A DNA stretch of 64,000 nt from Brachionus manjavacas. Lineage: Eukaryota > Rotifera > Eurotatoria > Ploima > Brachionidae. The notes beneath the pieces are model-generated. The model saw only the letters and a list, made by a program, of their open reading frames with translations, did no database searches and was not told the origin of the DNA. Within the stretch, counting starts at the first letter, position 1; every line of letters starts with the position of its first letter. The translations under genes were made by a program, and so were the position numbers. The stretch spans positions 5,709,501 to 5,773,500 of the forward strand of contig JAHQIY010000007.1 in the NCBI GenBank assembly GCA_019054805.1, written 5' to 3'. Positions 1 through 11,414 of the stretch are shown piece after piece.

Positions 1-1972
1 TGCTGCATAACCCTCTTTCTCAAATTGAGAGTAACGTGACTCCACGTCTGACAAAGACTTGCTGGCTGTAGAAATTAAGACAATTTCCGAGTCGTCGTCT
101 GGGTTGCTTTGCCATAAAATAGCACCAAGACCAACCGGACTTGCGTCAACGGTCAGATGCGTTCGCCAGGAGGTGTCGAAGAAACCCATAGCATGGTCAA
201 TAATGCTTCTTTTTAATAAGTCAAGAGACTTTTGTTCCTCCACGCCCCACTGAAAGTGGACTCCCTTGCGGGTGAGGTTTCGAATCGGGCGCACAATTGT
301 TGAAAGATTGGGGATTTGTCTCTCGCAAAACGTAGCTAAACCCAAAAGACTGGCGGCTTCGCTTGCGTTTTTCGGAGGCTTTGCCTCTCTTAGGGCCTTC
401 ACTTTGTCATGGCTAACTTTAATCCCCTCTTTGGAAAAAATAAGACCGAAAAACTTAACCTCAGGCTGTCAAATTTGGGCCTTTTTGGTCGAAAGAGTTA
501 AGCCTTTTTCCTCTAATCTTACAAGTAAATTTTTTAGGTTTTCGTCGTGCGATCCGTCGTCCTCTTTGCCGTGGACAAAGATGTCGTCCCAAAGGTTACG
601 GACCCCTTTGAGACCTGCCAAGGCCTCCTCGAGTGCTTTCTGAAAAATTTCAGCAGCCGAGCAAATACCCATGGTCAACCGCTTGTACCTCAATGGACCC
701 AGATGAGAGCTCACGACTGTAATTTGTCGGGACTCCTCGTCAAGCTCAATCTGGCTGTATCCCTCAGTCAAGTCAACCACTGAGTAAAGATCGGAGCCGT
801 TGGCCTCTACTGCCAATTCTTCTGGTGTCATAGTTACACGGTGTTCTCGGATTATAGCCGTGTTTGAGAGTGTGCTGTCGGCCACAAGTCTGATTTGTGA
901 TGCATCAGAGACTGCTTTACCATCGTGACCAGGCTTTGGAAGGGCCAGCAATGGCGACACCCATGGCATTGGTCCAGTCGCCGGCTCAAGGACGTCGTCC
1001 TCTATCATCTTCTGGATTTTTTCCGACACGAATTTTCGAAGATGGTGAGGCACGTGCCGATGTTTCTGACGTACTGGTTTAATATTCGGGTTTATGCTTA
1101 ATTTAGCTTGAAAGCCTTTGAGTTTTCCTATCCTCCCCGAAAAAACTTTAGGGTAGTTTAGAAATATTTTCTCCCGGTACTCCGAGTCACCGGCTGAGAT
1201 TTTACTAGTGGCGTTTAGGCTGCGGACCAGTTTAGATTCGTTGAGACTGACCACGTCTAGTGTAACACAGTCGTCACAACTCAAAAGACATCCACTGTTG
1301 CCCTTGACTACGCTTACTGTGCTTATCGCCGACCTTTTACCCAAAACCAACTTAGTATGAAATTCTCCAAGAATCTCAAGGGGCGATTTTGAGTTAAAGC
1401 CGTAAACTGGGGCTTTGCTGCTTCGCAGCACTGGTCGCGGTATCAAACTTAAGTAGCTGGCCTCGTCGATAATTGTCGTCGACGCTCCTGTGTCTGCGCA
1501 CATGGTTAGTTCAGTGGACCCTACTCGGATGCGCGTGCGTGGTGTCTGTCCAGGACCGAGACGGTTTATTGCCCATGATGTCTCACTATCCTCAGAAGAG
1601 GAGTCATTTCTGGATCCATGCGCTGGCTCATTCTCTCGAGGCGAGACTGGCTGTACCTGTCGGACGTGACTGGTCGTTGACCTAAACGATTTAGCGGAAC
1701 GACAAAGTTTGGCAAAGTGACCAATTTTTTTACAGTTGCTACAGGCCTTTCCTTCAGCAGGGCATCTAACTCGGTGGACCTGGCCACACTTTGAGCAAAC
1801 AGAACCGCTCAGAGCCTCATTCCTGCTTTGAGACTGCCCACTTGTCGTTCCTGTATTAGCCGCACTCTGCTTATTCGCATCGCGACTGCGATAATTCGAA
1901 GGACGTGAATGGGGAGAGTTGTCATAATTTTGCCGTCTGTAGCCGGGCTGAGCGGAATTCTGGTGTTGATTT
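1..1972 (-). pseudogene. Ty3/gypsy retrotransposon pol region (zinc knuckles, protease, reverse transcriptase, RNase H), broken
   Basis: Read on the minus strand, one frame runs from about 1972 towards the window edge. It encodes two CCHC zinc knuckles near 1735-1800 (CX2CX3HX4C, then CX2CX4HX4C), an aspartic protease active site (CADTGAS, about 1480-1503), and a reverse transcriptase with the conserved segments SVVDLTEGYSQIELD and LWDDIFVHG, the latter at the YxDD position. A TGA stop at 469-471 interrupts the frame. Beyond it the same frame continues with an RNase H-like stretch (TVDASPVGLGAIL) and runs off the left edge, so integrase and the 3' LTR lie outside. The order gag, protease, RT, RNase H is that of Ty3/gypsy elements. 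The internal stop, and further breaks in gag, mean this copy is not autonomous. The local base composition is much less AT-rich than the surroundings, consistent with a relatively recent arrival. Confidence 0.9.
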
Positions 1973-2583
1973 TAAACTAAATAGGCCTCTTGTTTGACTT
2001 AGATGGAAGTTGCTGAACCATCAAGATGGACAACGTCTTCCACGAACCTGGACTGGGCCTCTGAGATCTCAAGACTTTGAGCAAATTTGACGATGTCCGC
2101 TAAAGTAAGCTTCTCTTGGAGAGCTTTCTTTCTGACGTGTGGGTTCTTGCAAGCCTGGATGACTTGAAGGGAGATCTGGCTATCAATTGCCGTTTGATCT
2201 CCTTACTCGCATTGCGCCGCGGCAATACGAAGACGTTGAATATATTGAGCGATCTGCTCTCCTTTTAGTTGAGCCATCTGGCGAAATATGACTGTCGAAA
2301 AAATAGTGTCCTTTTTAGGACCAAAGAAATTGTCGAGAAGATTGGTGGCGTCCTTGTACGTTTTTGTCGCCGCCGTCTTATTGGTCTCGTAGACCTCTTC
2401 GACTCTAGGACCTGCGACGGAGAGAATGGCCGCAATTTTGATTGCGTCTGACTTTTCGCTTAGTTCGACGCTGACGAGCCAGGTGTTGAACCTTCTTAGC
2501 CAAGCGATCCACTTTTGACCGTAATTGTCGGTGTTGTCTGGCTCATAGTCGAATTGCGGTGGTGGCGGAATTAGGCTTGACAT
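1973..2583 (-). pseudogene. Ty3/gypsy gag, broken
   Basis: The ATG at 2583 opens a frame of 126 residues beginning MSSLIPPPPQFDYEPDNT and containing WIAWLRRFNTWL, a capsid-like start seen in gag proteins of Ty3/gypsy elements. A TAA stop at 2203-2205 ends it, yet the same frame continues beyond with plausible gag sequence (SQISLQVIQAC) to about 2000. There a further stop and a frame change separate it from the zinc-knuckle and protease frame. It would form the element's particle shell. The breaks show this copy is decayed. It joins directly to the pol region to its left. Confidence 0.8.
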
Positions 2584-2608
2584 AATGCACTAGACTAGCG
2601 TGTTTTTT

Positions 2609-2628
2609 CCTCGTCGCCAATTTGATAT
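2609..2628 (-). promoter_or_regulatory. Candidate primer binding site and LTR end of the Ty3/gypsy element
   Basis: On the minus strand, 26 bases before the gag ATG, lies TGGCGACGAGG (2609-2619). It starts with TGG, as expected for a site complementary to a tRNA 3' CCA end. Just upstream is ATATCA, a possible LTR end in CA. The partner LTR is not in the window, so the LTR limits cannot be tested. The AT-rich DNA to about 2930 probably includes the LTR. Confidence 0.45.
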
Positions 2629-3060
2629 TTAAAGAAATAAATAAAATTTATTTTTCTTCTTGTCGTGTTGAAAACGGCCGTCTAATTTATTGATAAAATA
2701 AATAATTAAATAAATAGATAAATAATAAATTAATTAATTTGAACAAAATGGCTATGAAAATAAATAGGGAAAAATAAACAAGAAGCTAAATTGAAATGAA
2801 ATGAGAGACGCTTTACAAGTTAGAAGATAAGCTAAAAGAAGATGTTTGTGATGACTATGCAAGTAAGCGAAAGAAGCAGTTGATAAATAATAAATTAGAA
2901 AAAAAAGACAAAATGAAAATCAATATAAAATGAAGGAAATTCATGGATACTACAATTTTTGCAACCGTTTTAATTGATATTAATTTTTTTCCATTTAAAT
3001 TACATCAATTAAATGTTGAAATGCGTTCGTTACAAGTTCTTTAATATGTGGCTTGTATGC
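2629..3060. other. AT-rich stretch, probably LTR plus flank
   Basis: No gene is visible. If the primer binding site call is right, the right-hand part of the Ty3/gypsy element (its 5' LTR) begins here, but its outer end cannot be placed without the second LTR. Confidence 0.4.
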
Positions 3061-5154
3061 TTATAAACTTGATTCATGAATGTCTATCAAATTAGGATCA
3101 ATGGAATTAGCTATATGGCAACGGTTTTTACGTCCAATTGCAGTTGAGTTTTTGGTTTTAGTCAATTTTGAAATATTAGGAACCTTATAATTTTGATCAA
3201 TATAGACACCATTAATCCATTAAATATGACAACAAAATGATTTTTCACAACAAGTTCAACTTGGTTTTGGTAAAAATTTTTCTTGGAAGCAATTGTTTTT
3301 TTCGTCTTGAACCAAATAAACTTTAAGAGCCATGTCTAACTTAATTTAATTTTTATTTACTAGCCAGACCAACCTTTGAATTTTAACGGTTTTTAATCTC
3401 AAAAAGGACCTCTACTTTTCCTTCTTCATCACCACTAGTTTCATCACTAATGTCTTTTAACGTCGAGGTAGCAGTATATAAAAGTGAAACTGTTTTTGGT
3501 GATTCTTCTAAATTCATATCTTTAGCAACATTCATATCTTTAGCAGCAATAAAGCATTAGCAACAACTTCTGATGATAATGGAGATAGAACTTGTTGCGG
3601 TACAGGCAGAACGTCATCATTTCGTTAACACTATCTTGATTAGAAGAAATACCAGTCCTAGCCTTAACTTGTAATAAAAGTTGTTAATTTAACCCAAGCA
3701 ATTTTCGAAAGTTCATCTTTTAAACTTTGGTCTAAGTCTTTAATTGCCACGATTACCGAATCCAATTTTAATTTCATTGCAATTGTAAATCGAAAGCTGT
3801 TGAATATTTAATACTTCTCCGTGTAAAGGTAGTTCCACACGTTCGTTTATATTTTTGAGTAAATTATTTAATCCTTCACTTTGATTTGTGGTTACAAAAG
3901 TAAAGAAGTTAAATAATTATTAGCTTATCGGCTTGATGCTCCAAACTGCCAATGATTCGATTTCGGGCTAAATATAAGAATTATAATACTCTAAAAATTC
4001 CAAACTCCAAGGCTCAATTGTAATACCAGAATTATTCGTATAACCGTTTTTTTTTTTCCAATTGTGTTTCAAATAATTGTTTTGATGGCTGTAAAAAGAG
4101 CTCTCTTAGCGATTGGCAATAAGAAACAACATCAACTGTGGTCATTTTTTTATTGGATCTAATCTAGCGCTCTGTTGATTCCCAAAAATGATTTCAACTT
4201 TTAATAAGAGGAATCCGAGCAAAATTATTGAATTTTTAAGTAAGTCTTACCAATAAGTAATTATACAGCCTTTGTCCGTAATTTCAGGTAAAAAATTTTG
4301 AACAAATCTCCAAAACTCATAATGTGATAATTCACGTTTCTTTTCGTCAAAATAAAATGCCATAGAATAGGAATAGGTGGAGCTTTTTCACTATTTCCAA
4401 TTACTAAAATTGGAAGAATGAACAATAACACTGATACATAACATCCAGTTTGATTAAACGTTGTGTCGAACTGTAAACATACTCTATGATTTGAGTTAAA
4501 AGTAGATAAAATTTTTCACATTTCTTTTAAAAATTCATCATCAATTCCAATATCTGGTGTTGTTACAATGAGGTTTGGAAAAACCTAAAGAGATGTACAT
4601 AAGATGACAATTTGCCACTTCATCGTAGCTAAATCTTTTTTGTCTATCGATTATTTTAATTAATAACAATATTTATTTAAATTTTTAATCTATTAATTTA
4701 CGGTTAAAGTTAGGCTTGGATCTGTAGTAAGTTTGGATTTGAAAGTATTTCTAAAAATAAAATTGAATTTTCATATGTTGTTGTTTGTTTGGTAGAAGAC
4801 AATAGACTATTGGTAAACATTGACCATCAATTAGACAATGAATTCTTCGATGCTCTAAGTTGATGATCTTTATTGGATCAGGATTTTCCGAAAAAAAATC
4901 ATTTAAGAGCAAACTTCACATTTTTCACATACAGTTTCTGTATATGTATAACAATTTCCATGACATCTTACTACCACACAGTGCCAGGTACTTTTTCCTT
5001 GGAGATTTTTTGATGCCAAACGGTAATAATGGCCATCAAAATACAAATGTGGTACATTTTTTTGAGATAGAGTGATTACTCCTCTTTTAGAATTCGGGCT
5101 AAGAGTCAGACTTTCTAGGTTTAAATTTAATTCACTAGTGCTTGAAGACGCCAT
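3061..5154 (-). pseudogene. MULE-family transposase relic with FLYWCH and SWIM-like zinc motifs
   Basis: Minus strand. The ATG at 5154 opens an 83-residue frame whose middle (HLYFDGHYYRLA, then TWHCVVVRCHGNCYT) matches a FLYWCH-type zinc finger. Further on, at about 4380-4580, a different frame reads VCLQFDTTFNQTGCYVSVLL, the first catalytic aspartate region of MULE transposases, followed by KAPPIPI. Near 4270-4330 another frame gives LSHYEFWRFVQNFLPEITDKG, the usual distance downstream. At about 3200-3290 a Cys/His cluster (CCEKSFCCHI) resembles the SWIM zinc finger that ends such proteins. The pieces lie in the correct order but in several frames with stops, so this is a dead copy. Terminal inverted repeats were not identified. 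Confidence 0.7.
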
Positions 5155-5364
5155 TTAAAATAGAATCTATCAATTTTTTTTCATGCTTTTAAAGATAATT
5201 GTCTTTTTGAATAATGCTTATCTGAATTAAAAGCGCGCTGTTTTGAATAAAGCTATTTTAATCAGTCGAAAATTTTAATCATAATATTCTGATATATGTT
5301 ATTTTAAATTATGCTTATTTAAACGAGCTGGTTAATCTTAGTTAATCTTAGCTATTTTGATACA

Positions 5365-5520
5365 GAGGACTTTTCAAGATGATCCATTATTGATGAATTA
5401 CCAGTAGATGGCTTCCATGTTTGTGTGCAATGTTCAATTAAGCATTTTCTGCTGCCATTTGCTTAAAGAATACAGTGACTCCAAATAGTGCTTTCATTCC
5501 GTAGTCGCTTAACAGGAGAC
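5365..5520 (-). pseudogene. BED-type zinc-finger remnant
   Basis: The minus-strand reading contains NESTIWSHCIL, one stop, then KCLIEHCTQTWKP and STGNSSIMDHLEKS. The spacing of tryptophan, cysteines and the final HL resembles a BED finger of hAT transposases, although the cysteine pair is CX4C rather than CX2C and the last histidine is missing. No transposase domain follows. Confidence 0.3.
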
Positions 5521-6139
5521 AAACGCAAGAATTTGCTCGACTAAAGCTTTCTTGATTAAAACATCTTTCGTCTGACTTTCAACTTATTTAACAACAGTAT
5601 GGAAGTATGCCGGCGACTTGAAGCTGCTCTTTTCTCCCAATTTTTATATTCTTATAAAGAAGAAATAATTTCGATACTTTTTGTTTAATTTTTTGTTCTA
5701 TTTCAATTGACAGAAAATTTTTTGGAGAAGAGTTAATGGTAAACAATTTTTTTTTACAATAGTGATTAAAATTAAAACATAAATAGCTCATTAAAAAAGC
5801 TTTATTTAATTGATGAAAATTTTTCATTAAATTGACATTTGTCCTTTTCAATTTGAGAAAAAAATTGGCTTAAATTTTATATATAATTTATACTTAATTT
5901 CAGACATTTAAAGTAATTCCATTTAACCAAATTATTCTTAAATTATTGAGGTTACAATTCATATTGATTTAAAATAGATTAGGAAAAATTTATAAATTTA
6001 AATTTTATTTACATTTACTTTTTGCAAATTTACTTTTTTTTACGTAAAGCTTTTAAAACAAATTTTAAACATTTGAATATGATTAAATTTTAACCTAAAA
6101 ACTAAATTTGAATTTTTAAAAAAGTGTTAAGTAGTTTAT
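5521..6139. other. AT-rich stretch, no gene seen
   Basis: A low-complexity open frame exists at 5588-5851 on the minus strand (rich in Lys, Asn, Phe and Leu), but it has no recognisable domain and looks like chance in AT-rich DNA. Confidence 0.4.
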
Positions 6140-7630
6140 TTATTTAATTATTAAAAACTTCTTTGTATTCCTCAACAGTCTAACAACCAATGGAATAGAA
6201 TGTCTCAGTCCTGTCCCAACATTTCTCTCACTCAACTCACAAAGCCGATTTGAGACTGTTAGGAATATAAGTTTATTAAAAGCTTCATGTTGCACGATGT
6301 TGGAGGGAGTATCATATTTTAACTTAAGGATAGATCTTACCGCTGTATTCTGAATTGCTTGTAGTTTTTTGATATTATTTTGTGAAAATGAATTCAAGCA
6401 AGGAAAAGAATAGTTTAAAATCGATCCGACTAAAGATTTATATAAATTTCCTAGTGTGTTTTAAGTAAGACCCCATTTTTTTTTTGACAATATCTTAATA
6501 ATATTTAACCTTTTATTGCAGCGTTCTTTGATTTCGTCTACCAGTGCATTAAAGTTAGAATCAAATTTAATGCCAAGAAACTTGATTTCTTTTTGGCTCA
6601 CTATTCTGTTTCCATAGATTTTTAAGTTAAGATTATCACCCTATTTTTTGTACCTAGATAAGACTACTGAACACGACTTTTCAACTGATATCTTCATTTT
6701 CCATTTAATAAGCCATTGTTCTAGTTCGTTGGTGTATTTATTTATCTTATTTTCAAGGTTCCCTTTTTTGTTATAAATGTAGAATGTAACTAGATCATCT
6801 GCGAAAAGCAGAGAGTATTCATTTTTTGTTTTGTTTCATTTGAGAGTGTCATTAATATCTACACTAAATAAAAGAGCACAAAATTACTGAGCCTTGAGGA
6901 ACACCTGCAGTTAATTGATATTCGTCCTCCAAGTGGTCATTCACATTTACCTTAAATGTCGTCATATCTAAAAAAGATCTAATCCAGTTAGTCAAGTAAT
7001 GAGGTGGATTTATTTTAATCAATATAAAAAGTAAACCTTCATGCCAAACCCTATCAACGGCTTTAGAAATATCAAAAAACAGGCCGCAAACTCTTTTTTT
7101 TTTCTATTAAATGATTCCACAATTTTTTGAATTAAAAAGAAAAGATTATCTGAAGTTCGCCGGTGTTTTCTAAATCCAGACTGCTCCTGGATAAGGAGTG
7201 AATTTTGTTCCAAAAAATTGTATAATCTTGAGTATACTATTCTTTCCAGTAACTTTCCTAGACAACTCGTTATGCTAATTGGTCTATAATTTAAAGGGTC
7301 TTGTACAGTAGAGGCCTTTTTTTGAATCATAGTAATGTTCGATGTTTTCCATGCTTTAGGGACTCTACCTTCTCGAAGAGATAAATTAAAAAGTTCTATA
7401 ATTTCTATCAATGAATTTCAAGGTAAGTTTTTTAACATTAGATTATGAATTTGGTCAGGTCCTGATGCCGCTTCATTTTTCAATCTTTTTAAAGGCATGA
7501 TTAATTCATTTAAGCAAATTGGATCATTAGAAATTGGAAATTGTAACATCTTAAACCTTTCAGTTAAATCTGGTCTTGAATATAAAAATCTTTCTGAATC
7601 AATTAGAAAAATCAGATTTATCCGCAAAAA
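6140..7630 (-). mobile_element. Jockey-like non-LTR retrotransposon, copy A (ORF2 relic)
   Basis: Minus strand. From 7630 leftwards: the pre-RT linker (EAASGPDQIHNLML), RT segments (NYRPISITSCLGKLLERIVY; EQSGFRKHRRTSDNLFF), a degraded VPQGS region, LLFADD near 6800-6830, then the thumb and C-terminal region (KIKFLGIKF-like; KKLQAIQNTAVRSILKLKYD). Several frameshifts and stops separate these pieces. The order and motifs are those of Jockey-superfamily LINE ORF2. Positions 6278-7520 are almost identical to 14318-15560 in copy B, including shared stops. The endonuclease is absent, as is usual in 5'-truncated LINE copies. Confidence 0.85.
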
Positions 7631-8929
7631 AAATTAACGCTTCAAATAAAATAGAAGCAGATCTAAATGCTCAACAAAACGCTTCTAAGGAAAAAGAAAA
7701 GTTGACGAAACAAGAAAGAATTCTACCTTGGATAAGCCTAATGGAGCATTTAAAATTAGAAAACCTCTAACTGTATTTTCAAAGAATATGTATAAAGAAC
7801 ACGCGACTAATTCACGAGAATGTTATTCTAAATTCTGATGATTTTATCGCCTGTTATTTAATATTAGATTTACTTAAAACCTTCAATCAAAGTAAATCAA
7901 TAAGGAAGTTAAATAACCTAATATTATTTAAATTATTTAAAAGGTACACTTGACTTGTCAGGCGTAAACTACACCACTTGCAGTCATTTATATTTAATTT
8001 TCGACCAACTAATTAAAGATTTACTGATAAAATTAAGAGTAAAAATTGTTATAAACTATTGTTAAAAAATTGTATAAACTAACAATCTATCTAATGTTAG
8101 AAAAATTTTCATACTACTGAAAAGTAATTAAAAACACTTTCAAGATTCAAGATTTCACTAATTTGTAAAATCTTGAATCCACGTTTTAAATTAGATTTCC
8201 TGGAAAAAAGCGATAAAAAACTGGAGTTAAGTAATTAGAAGATTTATTACTTTACTATTAACAAAATTTCCAAATTTTTATAACACCTTAAGCTCAAACG
8301 AGAAAAATGGAAATAAAAAAGGCAACTTAATATTTTTTTGGAATCTATAAGCTTTTTAAATTTATTTATTCAAAAGAAAAAAAATGACAATGATTGAATA
8401 TAAAATAAAAACGTTACAAACACTAGATTATCATTAGAGCTTGTTCATTACTTAAACTCACTTAGAGTAGAAAACCTACCTGGTTACGTTTTAATTGCAT
8501 AGTGGTCAAAATCAATCTTTGAAAATTCTAAAAGGAATCTCTAGAGATTATTTAAGCGTTAGTCCTACTAATTTCACCTCTGCACAAACTTCACAATCAC
8601 AAATAAAAGGACATCATTAAACCCAAAAAGCGTAAAAAATCTTATGTGTTTGAATTCTTGGTTAAAAAATTCATAAAAAATATTTAACCAAGGTATTGTT
8701 TTTATTAATAATAATATTTTTCCAATTTTTTTTTTAATTTTGAAAATAAATATTATTTGAATTGTAATTCCATTTATTCCAAAAAAATGTGTATCGAAAA
8801 AAACAGCATTGCAATCTTGAAACCGATTCTTGACTTCAGACATAATTTGAAATTGGTTTAGAGAACCAGTTCTAAATGGAATCTGTTTAAGAAAAACGGT
8901 TTTATTTTGAAACCGGCTCTATGAAAAAA
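7631..8929. other. AT-rich stretch with little recognisable content
   Basis: A short plus-strand open frame at 7576-7770 is lysine-rich, with no domain recognised. A perfect short hairpin (ATTCAAGATTT with AAATCTTGAAT) lies at about 8145-8178. The stretch 8815-8925 holds several variants of an AACCGGTTCT-like motif in both orientations. No gene is supported. Confidence 0.4.
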
Positions 8930-9190
8930 TTAACAAATATCTAAAAGAACAACAAAAATGGCTCTGCAAATGGAAAATGAAAATATCAGTAGAGAAGTCT
9001 TGCTTTATAGTTTTTTCTTAGTACAGTAAGAAAAAAAAATACTTAAATTTAGAGAAATATCGTAATAAACTCGAGAGTAAATAAAAAGTTAAATTTCTAG
9101 GCATTAAGTTTGACTGCAAATAAACCTTCACCTCTATGTTTGAAGATATAAAAGAACGCTAAAGCTCAATTTGAAAAACCAAAAAAGAAA
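8930..9190 (+). mobile_element. Jockey-like LINE fragment (ORF2 part)
   Basis: Plus-strand translation gives KWLCKWKMKISVEKSC and later KVKFLGIKFDCK with stops between. This is the same segment as in the better copies at 36020-36180 and, inverted, 6550-6720. It is a short, badly decayed piece. Confidence 0.65.
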
Positions 9191-9239
9191 TTTTGAAAAA
9201 AAAAAAAAAAATTATTAATTATTAATGAAATAAAACATG

Positions 9240-9930
9240 AAAAGCTCAAAACGTTTTAAAACATCAATAATGTAGTTGTAAAAATAAAAGTTAAATACAA
9301 TGTCAAACTTCACGTTAAAGTCAAAGACTTTGCTGGACTTAACACAATCAACAAATGTCAAGCACTTGTTAAACTATGTGGAATGCCGCCTAAATGTTAA
9401 GGATGGAAAAAAATTGGTCACATAAGCAGAGAATGTTCAAAGTGTTCGTCATGTAACAAATTTGGTCACACTATTGGATAATGTATTTTTGCCAATAGAA
9501 CAAGAGTAATGCTTTAACAATCTGAAAACGATAAAGAAGACATCGTCGGCGATGATGAAATGCAATTCACCGAATATACGGATCCACGGGCGACAAGTGT
9601 CGTGATTATTAGTGCGATTGATTCTTCCGAAAACTCTTAAAAGTTAGGAAGCGACAGTGCTCAGCCTTGTAATTCGTTCAATACCTTGGAAGATGAAGGG
9701 AAGAGTGAGCATATGTCTGATCTAGAATTATCAGATTCATCGGCCAAAGAGGATCAGTTTTTCCTTCGCTTAATCATCCTAAAACTGAGTACTTCAAATT
9801 GCCACCTAAAAAAGAAGTTAAAAAAGAACAAATGAGCGAAGAAGAAAAGGAAAAGAAAGAAAAAGCAGCTAAAGCGAGTAAAAAAGTGTACCAGAAAAGG
9901 AAAAAAAATTCTAGAAGAACCCCTTGTTGA
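9240..9930 (+). pseudogene. LINE ORF1 relic (gag-like with zinc knuckles)
   Basis: The plus strand reads, with stops, VKDFAGLNTINKCQALVK, then GWKKIGHISRECSKCSSC and NKFGHTIG. This is a pair of CCHC-like knuckles followed by an acidic, serine-rich tail and a lysine/glutamate-rich stretch near 9810-9900. Such a zinc-knuckle ORF1 is typical of Jockey-superfamily LINEs, where it binds element RNA. Conserved Cys positions have been lost to stop codons, so the copy is dead. Confidence 0.55.
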
Positions 9931-9954
9931 ATACGTCGATGAACAACTCCATAT

Positions 9955-10080
9955 GTATTTCTATTTTCTCTTTTTTTCCGAAGCTTCAACTATGTAAACA
10001 TGAGTCATGTATCAATATCAATCTTTTTCAATATATGTCTTTAACTTTCTCTAATTTTTTCAATTCTGAAAAACCTCGGA
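9955..10080 (+). mobile_element. Jockey-like LINE 3' UTR fragment
   Basis: The sequence CTTCAACTATGTAAACATGA and its surroundings match the 3' UTR of the LINE copy at 36640-36720 (ACTTGAACTATTTAAACATG). It follows the ORF1 relic, so the two may be one internally deleted copy. Confidence 0.55.
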
Positions 10081-10089
10081 AGCTAACTT

Positions 10090-10314
10090 TTGGGGATTAA
10101 AGAAATCAACCCAATCGAAAACTTCTGGTCTTACATGCAAGCTAAATTGGATGACACTAAAGTAACCTCTCTTGAGCATTTCAAAGAGGTTTTGCACACA
10201 GAGTGGTTAAAGATTCCGGTTGAGTACGTACAAAAGTTGATTAAATATATGCCAAAAAGAGTTTTGGCTTGCCAAAAGCGGTCATTTCAAATATTAATTT
10301 GTAAAAATTTCTAA
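10090..10314 (+). pseudogene. Tc1/mariner transposase C-terminal fragment
   Basis: The 74-residue plus-strand frame contains INPIENFWSYMQAKLDD and ends with KLIKYMPKRVLACQK. This is the usual Tc1-type end: NPIEN.W with the third catalytic acidic residue, then the MP.R signature. The first two catalytic aspartates, the DNA-binding domain and terminal repeats are absent, so only the 3' part of the gene survives. Confidence 0.75.
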
Positions 10315-10950
10315 ACATTTGAACCATTTTTATTAATTTTATCTATTTTTTCTCTTTGTATTTTATTTTATTATTTTTTTCCCATAATTTTTTTTTAGTT
10401 TTATGTTTTAGAATTGATGATAAAAAAAAAATAAAAAAAAAGTTTATTTTATTTTGCCGCATATTAAATGCGTAAAAACAATTATTTTGTTAACAAAAAA
10501 AAATTTCTTATCTTTTGCAAAATTCTGTATAAGATGAGCAAATCCTTCGAATTCTAATGAATAATGAAGACATAACTTTGGTGATTGGGTATCGGAATCA
10601 GGTAACTACAAGGATTCGTTGGCTTTATATAAACATCAAAAAAAATATTCTTTAAAATTTGCTCATATTTAATTTTTAAATCTAAGAAACTACATCAACC
10701 TATATAATTTTTAATTTATGATATATATTGAGTCTTAATATATGTGCACAATATTTTTAGTAAAAATTCCACAGAATTAATAAAAATCCCAAAAAAAATA
10801 AAAAAATAATAAAGATAATATTGTGTCCATTTTTTTTATTTAAAATAAGAATAATAAGTAAAAATACCAAAAAAATTTAATTTTTCACATTTAATCAATA
10901 AAAAAAACATATTTAGTAAAAGAAAACTTTAAAAAAATCTACAAAAAAAT
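10315..10950. other. AT-rich stretch, nothing recognised
   Basis: Long A and T runs without a convincing open frame or repeat. Confidence 0.5.
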
Positions 10951-11243
10951 TTAATTTTTTTTCTTAGTATAAGGATGAAAAGATTTTGCCCTGTCAGTAT
11001 TGCCTCCAGTTAAAACTGGAAAGCCTGCAAAGGTAAGCTTGTATGTAGCGTCAGATAGAATATAGTATTTTTCACACCATTCGACTATCTGACGTATTGT
11101 TGGACGAGTAGAGACAGTTTTTTGTTTACGAAGCTCTTTTGTTATGCTGTAGATTTTTGAAATAGAAGGTGCTTCGAGGCCCTCTCTGAAAAGTTTGCTA
11201 ATAATCCCTTGTGGCTTGATACCCAAAACTTGCAGCTCTTTGA
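10951..11243 (-). pseudogene. MULE transposase, part after the Merlin insertion
   Basis: Minus-strand translation from 11235 gives LQVLGIKPQGIISKLF, then ILSDATYKLTFAGFPVLTGG and DRAKSFHP. DATYKL..GFPVL is the first catalytic aspartate region of MULE transposases, and the preceding segment is the usual linker after the zinc finger. It continues the frame that starts with the FLYWCH finger at 13683-14040. The Merlin element between them begins exactly at the 8-base duplication CTCTTTGA. The rest of the catalytic domain is missing after 10951. Confidence 0.75.
11236..11243. repeat. Target-site duplication, left copy (Merlin)
   Basis: CTCTTTGA occurs here and again at 13675-13682, immediately outside the two ends of the Merlin element. 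Merlin elements are known for 8-9 base duplications. Confidence 0.85.
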
Positions 11244-11414
11244 GGGTCTTGTTAATTATGTGAACAAATGATCACATAATTTTGCAAATTAAGTGAACAC
11301 TAGATTACGTGAACAAATAAAAAGAAAAAATAAAGAGTGTGCACATAATTTCAAACTCAATAATTAGGTGAACAAATCTGTTAATCATTAAATTAGTCAT
11401 CAAAAAATAAAAAA

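Noticed and set aside
5588-5851. 87-codon minus-strand ORF
   Set aside because: Low-complexity Lys/Asn/Phe composition typical of AT-rich DNA, with no domain or splice context.
8574-8843. 89-codon minus-strand ORF, hydrophobic
   Set aside because: Phe/Ile/Lys-rich chance frame; no recognisable motif and no supporting neighbours.
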